Shown piece by piece: positions 10,001 to 19,302 of a DNA stretch of 64,000 nt. The notes below the pieces were generated by a model. That model was not told the DNA's origin and made no database searches. It saw nothing but the letters and a program-made list of their open reading frames with translations. The DNA comes from Rhodotorula mucilaginosa (Eukaryota; Basidiomycota; Microbotryomycetes; Sporidiobolales; Sporidiobolaceae), in NCBI GenBank assembly GCA_034406715.1, contig CP137869.1:124001-188000 (forward strand). Reading direction: 5' to 3'. The translations under genes and the position numbers were made by a program. Every line of letters starts with the position of its first letter. The first letter of the stretch is position 1.

Positions 10001-12492
10001 CCACTGAGGAGCATGGCGCGTTCTCCGACGAGCGTGTCGTAACCGAGCGGGAGAGCCGTGATGAAGCCGTCGGCGTTGGCGAGCTTGGCCGCCTCGATGA
10101 TGCGAGCGCGCTTCTGCTCTGCGGTCTCGTTTTCGAAGCGAGAGCCGATCAAACCGTGTTCGATGTTGCCTGCGACCGTCGTGGCGAAGAGGACTGGTTC
10201 TTGCGAGACCAAGCCGATCTGGTTGCGAAGGTATCGGATGTTCCATTTCTTGATCGGAATGCCGTCAATCTTGACGACGCCGCCAACGGGGTCGTAGAAG
10301 CGCTCGAGGAGTCCGATGATGGTCGACTTGCCGGAACCCGAGCCACCGACGAGCGCAGTCATCTTGCCGGGCGGGAAGATTCCGTTGAAGTTGTACAGGA
10401 CCTGGACGGCAGGGCTGCAATTGCGAAGCTGATCAGTTTGACTCCCCACCTCAGAGACAAGTCGTCGGGGTTTAAAAGGCTTACCGACTCGGGTAGATAA
10501 AGTCGATGTTCTCCAGCTCGATCAGACCTTTCACCGACTCGGGCTTGAGTCCCGCCTCGGAAGCCGAGTCGATCACCGGTACACGGTCAATCGTCGCGTA
10601 AATCTCGGTCGCCGCACCGCGCGCGAACGAGATGGCCTGCAAGTTCGGCGCGAGCTGGGCGAGCGAGAAAGCGCCGATGAGGATCGAGAAGAAGACGTTG
10701 ACGATTTCGCCCGAGGTGATGCGACCCTGGAGGAGCAGGGTCGTTCCGTAGTAGAACGCGAGACCGTAGGCGCCGTAGATGATGAAGAAGAAGACGCCGA
10801 GGCCGAGACCGTTGAAGCGAGCCGACTTGAGACCGATCTTGAGCCTACAGGAGCAGCGCGTGTCAGTTGGGTTGGACTGCGACGGGCAACACCCCTGCTG
10901 GGGAGACTTACGTGCGCTCGTTCGCCTCGTTATACATGTCCGCCAGACGCTTCTGGTTACCAAAGGCGTGCGCGCTGCGGACCGACGCGATGACCTCCTC
11001 GGCGAGGGTGGCGCCGTTCGCCGTCTCTTCGAGCTGCTGCTGCTTGTATTTGGAGATGAACGAGTTCATGACTCCTCCTGCGACGGCAATACACGGGATG
11101 ATGGTACTGCAGACGAGCGCAAGTCGCCAATTCCGAATAATCTGCAGTTTATCGGGAGGTAACCCGTCGTCAGCAGTCGGTCCGGTTTCGCGAGGGGAGG
11201 ACAGGACACTCACAGCGATGACGAAACCAGCGATGAAGATGGCGATGAAAAAGACCGAGATTGCAATCTTGTCCGAGATGCCCTCCTGGATCAGGTGAGT
11301 GTCGGTCTCGATACGAGTGGTGACCTCGCCCGGGCCGAGGCGGTCGAAGAAGGCAATGTTCTGGCGAAGGATAGCCTGCAAGTAATTCTCGCGGACGCGG
11401 CGAGTCGTCGTCTCGCCAGTGTAGATCCAGGTGAACATGTAGATCCAAGTCGCAACGACTGCGAGCGCGGGATAGTAAATCAGTCACCGTACCCGGCACG
11501 GGCTGGCAGCTGGGGAGACTCACAAGACGCGATACCGATGTAGACGAGAATCAAGACGTCCTTGTTGACCTCATCGAACAGGCGAGAGCGAGCATCGGGC
11601 GAGCCGGGGTTCTTGCCAAAGTCGGTGAAGGCTGGACGCATCTCGTGTCAGCGCGCGGGTCAGAGCATGTTCAAGATGCCGCATTTGAGCTCACCCGTCG
11701 TCAGGTTACCGAACAGGATGGTCATAGCAGGTCTGGAAGTGGTGTCGTGTCAGTTTCTCATGAAAGGACGACAGCAAGGACGCCCGGAAATTGAGCTCAC
11801 TGGGCGACACCGGCAGCGATAGCGCAGATGATGCCGACGACATTAAGAAAGATTTCGAACTTGGTCGAGTACCGGAACAGCTCGAAGAAGCCGGCGGGCG
11901 GCCTCTTGATGACGGCGATCTGCTCTGCGATGATCTTGCGCCGCTCCGGGTCGAGGTGCGCCAGCTCGGGGTTCTCGAGCGCGATCTCGACGGGGTCACG
12001 CTTGTCGTACGCCGCCTTTTTCTTCTTCTTGTCCTTGGCTGCCTTCTTGCCCTTGCCGCCGTCGGAGCCGTCCTGCTGGGCTTGTTGTTTGCGTTCCTTC
12101 TCGAGCATGAGCGCGTCCTGGACTTTTTCGTCAATTGACGCGGCGCCGTTGTGGGTGGTGTGCTTCTCGCTGAGGTCACCGCCGTCGACCTCTGTAGACG
12201 GGGAAGCGGTCGAGTTGGCGGAGGAATCGGGTGACTCGACGCCAGCAACTACAGCGCCAGGGTGCGATGGTGCCGCCATCGCGGGTTCGACCGGCTCTAC
12301 CGTGAGCGGGTGGGCAGTGCCGTGCCCTGCTTGAGCGATGTGCTGCCCTTCGGCGTGCTGCTCGCGCTCGATGCGCTCGTCTTGGCCGGCTGCGAGTCCG
12401 CGTGGCGCGGCGGCAGCGAGAGAAGGCGCCGGAATCTGAGTCGCTACGCTGGCGGCTGCGTTTGTCGCGCCTCCCTGTTGAGGGTCAGCCAT
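7037..12492 (-). CDS. Full-size ABCB/MDR (P-glycoprotein-like) transporter
   Basis: A multi-exon gene with two transmembrane-domain plus nucleotide-binding-domain halves, predicted to export hydrophobic compounds or peptides across a membrane using ATP. The ATG at 12492 begins [11 protein letters not shown]. An unusually long N-terminal extension (about 190 residues, polar, with a [12 protein letters not shown] stretch) precedes TMD1. NBD1 shows Walker [10 protein letters not shown] (about 10345-10320), Q-loop LVSQEPVLF, signature LLSGGQKQ (split by an intron at 9990) and Walker [13 protein letters not shown]. After a linker comes TMD2 (about 9100-8270). NBD2 has Walker [10 protein letters not shown] (about 7890), Q-loop [11 protein letters not shown], signature SLSGGQKQ (split by an intron near 7480), Walker B ILLLDE and the H-loop IAHRLSTIQ. 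The stop follows LEKQH. All catalytic motifs are intact. It lies between two arrestin-like genes. Substrate unknown. Confidence 0.93.
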
Positions 12493-13678
12493 CGATTAGA
12501 GGACCTGTCGAGTGTACAGTACAATAGTGCAAGCACAAGAAAGGGGAGACGTTCTTGTTGTTCAACCGTCTGCAGCGCAAAGACGGACTCGAACCTCGCT
12601 GATTTCTCGAAGCGGAGTTGGTCGCGCCGTTCCGATCTCGCTTCCGTTCCGCCACGTGGCTCGCGTGGGGCCGAATCGCCAAGCCAAGGTCGATCAAGTA
12701 TTCCAATCGATTACTAACCGGCATTACAATTCCTTATAATTGGGTTGAGTTGCCCGTGATTGGCCCGTGAGCCTCTCTTTGATTTGCTTTGATCCTTCTC
12801 TATCGCCGAACACATGTCAGACGCCGTCATATCGAGTTTCGTGAGTCATCGAGTCTACGCCACACCTGCTGCTGCTAGAAGCGCTAGCGTGCAATCTGCT
12901 GCGAAGGACTCAGTCTTCTCGCCGGCCGCTGACCCCGCCATTTCACGCCCAGCTGTGGAGTTTGTTTCCGTTCTGTACGTCGAGTCACTCGCTGCGGAAA
13001 AGAGTTCACGGGCACTCGAGTCACTCTTGCTAGGCATCTCGTGCTGAAGAGCCGGAGCTGCGAGATTGCTGACGCCGTGCGCTTCCCCGCCGCGCCTCGC
13101 TTGGCTCCAGGTCGCGGAGATTGCGACGCGACCTGCAACCCGCGGTGTTGCCGCTCGTGTTGTTCGTGCGGCTTCAACGACGACGACACTCGGTTCGCGC
13201 AAGGCGACCGAGACCCTGCTGTACGCCCGCCAGGAGATCCGCATCTGAACCAAGCAGCACCGACCTCGTACGAGCGCCGCACACCCATGACGACCGAGGC
13301 AGGCCCGCCACTTCAGAGCTCATTATAGCTCAGCAGCCTGCCTCCCGCACGGCTCGACCAGTGGGGGCAATCAACGGCCACTTGTCTCGGGAAATATCCA
13401 TCGCAGCTTTCGTCACCAGGACGGCCTCGACGCTTCGGATAGCCGCAACCGAACGAGCAGACCTTGCAGCATCTCGCGTCGCTTTTAATCGAAGGTGAAC
13501 CGCGCAAAGCACCTGCGAGACCGAGTCGGTCGGCACCAGCAGCATCACAAGGCGCCGTTCAGCCGAGCGGCCGCTATCGGCAGGGGACGACTTTCCATTT
13601 CTTACTCGTACCCTCTCCACCACATCCTATACACATAAGAGTGGATGCAGGTGAAAATCTTCATGCCAACTCCCGATT
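12493..13678. other. Intergenic: ABC transporter promoter region
   Basis: 1186 bp between the transporter start and the arrestin B stop. A short plus-strand frame at 12814-13047 begins MSDAVISSF and is followed by a donor-like GTGAGT, but no partner exon or known protein could be recognised. Otherwise I see nothing in it. Confidence 0.45.
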
Positions 13679-15667
13679 TTACCTCGCTCGATCTATTGAC
13701 GGAACTCGAGTGTCCCCGAGTGGAGGAGAAGCAAGCGGAGTGGTCACCTGACCTGGAGAGGAGCGGACCATGTCGCGAGCCGTCGCGAGCGGCAAAGTCG
13801 GTGTGAGGGCTTGCCCGTCGGGCTTGACCGCCGGGACGTATTCTATCGTTGCGTCATCGTCGAGCATGAGTTTGTCGGCTTGTTTCTCGATCAGTCTGTC
13901 GTCGAGAGGCAACGACTCGGTGGTCAATGAAAGGATACCATCACGCGAAGCAAAGGAAACTTCACCAACCGCTGGAGCGTCGCTCCGCACACGCAAGGGA
14001 TCTGGAGTTCCGAGTCTAACGGGACGGGGTTCGGGTCTTCGACCGAGTAGACCGGCAGGGTGAGCGAGTCAAGGAAACAACAACACTGTGTACATGCATG
14101 ATACGGGCGTCAGTCAAGTTGCGCAATGACGGGAGTTGCGAGAAAAGACGCACGGAGAAGATCTCGAGCGGCTTCGACATGGTGATTCTTCGCCGTTCGG
14201 GTTCTGTCTCTTTCCCCTTGTTGCTCGGGACAGTCAAAGGCTCCCCAGCGCTCGGCGACGGCGAGTTGATCTCGTCCTCTGTCGCCGGGCGGTAGATCAT
14301 CTCCATCTGGATCGCGTGCGAGATCGAAATCGGTGTGATGGTCCCCGCGAACGTAGAGGGTCGAACAAAGTTGTCGGACGGGATCCGCGCGAGATGGAGC
14401 ACCTTCCACGGTTCGTCTTTCCGCAAGACTTTCATCGGTCCGAGTCGGGTCGTCTGCGAATCGCTCTTGCTCGGTCGAGTTGGCTCCGAAACTTTGCCGT
14501 TGTTGGGGGGAGTCGCGGCGTCGAGAACGAAGACGGTCTGTACCGATGGCGTCGGGTATTGTGTGTGGCTCTTGTCGACTGGCGACTGAAGGCGGACCGA
14601 TTGTATGATCCTGACTCGAATGGAATAGACGAAGAGATCCATCGGGGGGAAGGGCAAGTTGAGACGGAACAGGATTAAGCCGCCGACCATGCAATGTTGA
14701 GACTGCATCGTCATCGAATAGGGGCCGAGGTCGTCGGCGATATCTTCTAGTCGGATGTACAAAGGCGGTGGCGGTTTCGAGGGTTCGTCGAGACCGGGGT
14801 TGACGACAAAGTACGTCGGCTTGTCGATCGAGACAATGTCGCCGTTCATCGGACCCAGTCCTTTGGCTTTAGCGGTGACGACGTGTCGCACCCGGCCGTA
14901 TTGACAGCGTTCGTAGCCTGGGGCTCGGAGAAAGGTCAGAGATCCGCCGCGAGTGAATTTTCCAAGAAGGGGCTTACAAGCTGCAGTCGCGGGCACGATT
15001 AAGGTGAACTGCCAGAGGACAAAGAGTGAGTGATTGTCGAATATCCGACGAAAAGGAGCTCACCTCGAAGGTGTGCTCGCCCTTCTCGAGCTGCAGTTCT
15101 TCCCCCTCATTGAGCAACGAAACCGTCCGCTCGAGGCAGACGCCGCTGTCGTACGGCGTATTGTCGGTCCAGCCTATGTTGTACTGTCCGACTAGCCGGA
15201 CCGTCAAATGCTTGAGCGTGCGGGCTTTCCTGCAGCCCAAGAGATCAGTTTAAACAGGCGCGGGTGCGGACGGAGAAAAAGCGACGCACGGCAGGAAGAG
15301 TGTGACGGTTCCGCGGACGTGTTCATCATAAGTCGGACCTTCTGGCGCAGGATGCAAGAAAAAGACGTCCTCGACGAGCGAGCTGCACAGAGGGCGAGAT
15401 CAAGAGTCAACCGACGACCGGGCGATTCTTCGGGGAAATTGTGCAAGAGTGGACCAGGATCGCTCGCCTGCAGGGTCGATTTTGGACTCACAGGTGCAAG
15501 CTCGGTTGGGCAAGGCCTATTTTGCCCAGGAGACCCTGAGGCGATCCGGACCGCTGTCGTCGCGGTCCGGGCCTTGAAGTTGCAGAAGCGAGCCAGAAGG
15601 GGTTGCCGGGTCCTCCTTCGGGCGGATCCTCCAGTCCTTGTTTCGTCGTCGGAGCTCTCTTAGACAT
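13679..15667 (-). CDS. Alpha-arrestin-like protein B (520 aa, 7 exons)
   Basis: Exons are 15667-15492, 15382-15290, 15229-15064, 15008-14978, 14917-14154, 14085-13970 and 13895-13679. It is a close paralogue of arrestin A. Intron number and phases are identical, and three internal exons have the same length (166, 31 and 116 nt). Shared motifs include SLVEDVFFLHP, HLTVRLVGQYNIGW, GYERCQYGRVRHVVTAKAKG, MQSQHCMVGGL and ARIPSDNFVRPSTFAGTITP. The upstream in-frame GTG at 15673 is not used; the ATG two codons later gives MSKRAPTTKQ. The C-terminal tail is shorter than in A. As in A, no PPxY motif is seen. The last intron uses a weak GTTGGT donor, chosen because it matches the exon phase in A. The likely role is adaptor-mediated control of membrane proteins, by family analogy. 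Confidence 0.85.
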
Positions 15668-16467
15668 TGGCACGCTGTATGGCGGGTATTGCTGCTGGCA
15701 GAGTACCGATACCGCATGGCGATGAGCCGTCTCGATCGCCTATCTATCTCCGCCGCGGTCCCCGCTCGCGGCACGTGCAGCGAAATCAATCCGCAGTTTC
15801 AACCCGCCGCGAGCTCCGGTCGGTTCTTTACGGCCTCAAATCGATGTGTTACTCTACGGAACAGGGTGCGGCGGGATGAACACGCGCTTTATTGGAAAGA
15901 GAAGGAAGCAGGAGCCGACATGACCTGTGGCCCGCTCAAGTAGGGACTTGTCTGGTCGGGGCTCCCGCCACTATACTCTGCACCCATCGAGATTCCACTC
16001 GAGATCGAGCCCCTCTCCTCTTGGAGACGTATCTCGTGCCTCCGTAGCAGGCAAGAAAGGGGCACCATATGCGTAGGCAACTGCCCGTTGATCTTGGGGC
16101 CGCATTGAATTTCGCAGCCAAGTCAGGTCGTTTGCTGCGCATTTGTGGCGGAAATGGAGGCCATGTACTCAGACACCGCAATCCATGTACGCCTACCTGT
16201 TTTACATGGAAAATTGGACGTAGACGTGGCATCGCACGCCTTCGAAGGTGCTTTTTTCGTCGAGGTTCGTTGCGCAAAGCCTCGGCCTCGCCCGCTCTCT
16301 TCCTTTCTCCTCACTTTGTCACTCTGCTAAGACGAGCTCTGTGAGTCTACTTCATAATTGCCCCGTGGTCCGCCTGCTGACTCCACCACGCCCTCTACAG
16401 CGCGCCTCTCGCATTTCCCCACATCGCTCGAGTTTCATCAGTTCGCCCGCTCACACGACCCAGCACC
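15668..16467. promoter_or_regulatory. Divergent intergenic region, arrestin B / Stf2-like gene
   Basis: 800 bp between outward-facing starts, so it should contain both promoters. I recognise no coding exon, repeat or RNA gene in it. A CT-rich stretch lies at about 16290-16345 upstream of the Stf2-like gene. Confidence 0.5.
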
Positions 16468-17125
16468 ATGTAGGCAGCCCGTCGAGAGGCGCGTGCGCAA
16501 GAGGGGCTACTGACAGCAATTTGTACAGGACTCGCTCCCGTCACCAGATGCCCGAGCCCAAGCACCAGGTCACGGCGCAGTGTGAGTTCTTCATCATCAC
16601 CGAACTCAGAGAGTCCCGAAGCGCTGTCATGCGGGGGAGGGAATGCCTGCGCCTGCACAGGGTCTAACGGATCGAGTGGCGACATGCAGACACCAAGCAG
16701 AAGAAGGGTGGACACGGCGAGGCCAACTGGGGCTCGGACCAGGACGTGAGTTTTGGACACCGGCGTGCTCAGCCTTTTTCACAGTCGCGACTGCAGGCTG
16801 ACAGGCATCGTCCCACGCCGTTTCACACCCCACTGTAGGAAATCCGTGACGGTGAGTTCAGTGAGTGTCTCGCTGCGCACGGATATAAGGTCTGACACTT
16901 GCGAGGTGGTGGAACCGACGCAGCGCTCGCCCAAGCTCGCGACCACGGCTACAAGCCGCACTCGCCGTCGGACGTCGGGGCTCAGAAGGTGGGTCTTCAC
17001 ATACACATATTTACCGGCTTCTTGCAGGGTGCTGACCGGCGGAGGGTGTGCAGATTGCCATGTCGCCTCCGGAGACGCCCTCGGTCGAGGCCGACAAGCA
17101 GATCGAACCGTCGGCCACTGCTTGA
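16468..17125 (+). CDS. Stf2-like small hydrophilic protein (92 aa, 6 exons, start codon split by an intron)
   Basis: Exons are 16468-16469, 16529-16581, 16690-16745, 16839-16851, 16906-16988 and 17054-17125. The spliced protein starts MTRSRHQMPEPKHQ and carries KKGGHGEANWGSDQDEIRDG. This matches the yeast Stf2 family core (K-x-G-x-G-x-x-N-W-G followed by DEI), and Stf2 proteins also begin with MTR. Stf2 was described as a stabilising factor of the inhibited F1F0-ATPase and as a hydrophilin that protects dried cells. Exon 1 contributes only AT of the start codon and exon 4 is only 13 nt. If the first intron were purely 5' UTR, translation could start at the ATG at 16548, losing seven residues. 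Family call good; function by analogy. Confidence 0.8.
16470..16528 (+). other. Intron inside the start codon (AT|G) of the Stf2-like gene
   Basis: A 59-nt intron, GTAGGC...TTGTACAG, with a good branch-like CTACTGAC about 14 nt before the acceptor. Splicing joins AT (16468-16469) to G (16529), creating an ATG followed by ACT CGC, the family-typical MTR start. Unspliced, ATG is followed at once by TAG. Confidence 0.65.
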
Positions 17126-17499
17126 ATACAGACTTCAAGGTGCTTCCTCGCGGATAAATGTACATAGTCGACTCTTTCTCGTATCGAAATACGCAGTGCA
17201 ATCAGTGCTTTGACCGGGAACTTCTGCAGCCTCGTCCTTGGTCCGTTTGAGAAGGTCATTGCTCGGTCTTCTGGGGGCTTCAACCGCTTCCGCACCCTTA
17301 ATGCGCAGCTTCCACGGTGACGAGGCCTCTACCAAGATACCTCTCGTGTTTGTGCAGTTACCGGCGGTGCGGTTGCGCCCAGAGAATGAATGTTGGACGC
17401 TCGAGCCTCCGGGAGGTCCGCGGAGTCGTTTAACTGCTTGCACGCTTGACTTCGCCCTCTTCCGCCCTCGACCATACACTCGGGTTCCCTCTTACTGCG
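17126..17499. other. Intergenic between Stf2-like and the single-pass membrane protein gene
   Basis: 374 bp in tandem plus-strand orientation. Nothing recognisable beyond ordinary 3' and 5' flanking sequence. Confidence 0.4.
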
Positions 17500-18931
17500 A
17501 TGGACGAGACGTCGATGCGCAAGTTGAAGCGATCGGTCGGGACGAGCGCCGGCGCCGAGATCCGCGCCTGGGTGAATCGGTACGCGAGCTCGGTTATCTC
17601 GAGATGATCCGTCACCAACAGCGACTAATCTAAGGCAGTTTCGAACAGCCAAAGTGCCAATACAGTGCTTGGCATCACGATGGGCATCATCTTCCTTGTC
17701 CTCCTCGTCGTGATCGCCGTCGTCTGGGAATGCGTCCGCAAATGCCGCACCTCGGCACGCGCACACCGCAGGAACCACAACGAGGGCCAGTGGCAGAACC
17801 TAGAGGACGGTTCTTCCGTCCTAATCTCGAGTGACGGACGTCCCATCACCCGCCTCGGTCCGATGGCATCGCTGCTCCGGAGCGACAATGGACGCAACGA
17901 CGGTGGGGCCAATTTGGCCGGCATCGGTACCTACCAGCCGGCTCGCACAGGCGCCACTCCCGAGATGCGAGCCGACGCGCACGGTATGAGCGGCAGGTTC
18001 GCACCGTACGACCCTCCGGCGACGGTGAGTGCTTTCAGGTATCCGCCACCGGGGCCGGTCCCGACGCCGGAGAGTCGCTCGATTCGGACGCACGATTCCG
18101 GCTTGAGTGGAGAGACCAAGGTCGCAAGCGTGTACGGCAGCGAGAAGAAGGAAGGCGAACAGGTGCGATCCTCGAATTTCGGAAGCGGCTGGAAAAGCAG
18201 TCTGGCAGCTCTGGCTTACTTGTCAATTCTTGCGGGCACAGGACTTTGCCAAGCTACAGCACACCATCGCGGTAAGATTCTCCACACATTGTGATCCCAT
18301 AAGCTTCCGGTACTGACCCTCGAGTCCTTGCCAGCCGGGAAACCTGGTCTCCGACACCACTTCTTCGACAACAACGACGCCGGACGTCAAACAAGCGCAA
18401 GTGGCCTACCCGGTCGAACAGTTCCCTCGCCCGGTTTCACTGAGTACAATAAGCAGTACGATCCCGATTTCAGCAGGTACGCCATCGACGGCCGTCTGGA
18501 TCCTGCCTCCTCGTCCCGAGGCGCCGACGCCACCGTCGACGGCGAGCGCGAACGCGAGCGCGAGCATCCTCGGCTCGCACGGCCGTTCGGCCTCGCTGGG
18601 AGAAATGGCATTCTCGACTCCTAAAGTCGGAAGTCCGCTTTCGGGCAACGCGAGCAAAGCGCCGGATCATAGCCGAGGCCACGGCCACCAACGCGGCGCG
18701 TCTTTCACGGCGAGACCGCTCGCGCTCTCGTCCTCGCTCTCGTCTTCGGCGGTTCCGGCTCTCGTGAGCGACAGTCCTCCGAAGATTGAACTTCGCAGGA
18801 ACTGGTCGATCGGGACCTGGATCCCACAACTTACGCGGAGTAGTAGCGACGACAAGGGCAAATTTGCCGCTCTGGCGGGAGGGAACGAGCAGGAACGAGC
18901 CGGTCTCGTGCAGGGAGCAGGTTCCGGTTGA
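17500..18931 (+). CDS. Single-pass membrane protein with long Ser/Pro-rich tail, function unknown (406 aa, 4 exons)
   Basis: Exons are 17500-17579, 17649-18162, 18242-18271 and 18335-18931. About 30 polar residues (MDETSMRKLKRSVG...) precede one strongly hydrophobic helix, VLGITMGIIFLVLLVVIAVV, followed by a basic juxtamembrane stretch (ECVRKCRTSARAHRR). By the positive-inside rule the long C-terminal part should be cytosolic. That tail is rich in Pro, Ser and Gly and looks disordered. There is no N-terminal signal peptide. This arrangement is similar to many basidiomycete mid2-like or sensor-like proteins, but the short N-terminus lacks a Ser/Thr-rich ectodomain, so I give no function. The first acceptor was chosen at 17648 because only it keeps the membrane helix in frame. 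Confidence 0.7.
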
Positions 18932-19302
18932 TCGAGGGTAGGTCGGTACATACTGCGATGCGGACTCAACATCTGTATAGGGCTTCAGATGCTGTCCCGC
19001 GATCTCGACTGGATTTTTTCTTTTTGGATGGAAAGCGGCTTTCGAGGCGGCGGGGTGCCTTTCTTCGAGAGGGTTCCTGATCAGAGAGCGCACTTGCATA
19101 GAGGCACTCGGAATGAAAAGAACCATCAAACAAGGAGCGGCGCCTAGGGGCAAAAAGGAAGCTCCTGTCGGTCGCAAGCGCCACTTTAAACTGCTGCGGG
19201 TCCGATTCCGGCCTTCGGATTCAGCGCACACGGTTTCTCCCTCATACTTGACGCTGTTGGGGGTCAGACTGCCTTGAACAGTCTCCACCGCGTGCATCGG
19301 CC
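18932..19302. other. Intergenic upstream of the PA-TM-RING gene
   Basis: 371 bp between tandem plus-strand genes. No exon, repeat or RNA recognised. Confidence 0.4.

Noticed and set aside
12814-13047. Short plus-strand frame with a GTGAGT donor in the ABC transporter upstream region
   Set aside because: No partner exon, no recognisable motif; treated as chance.
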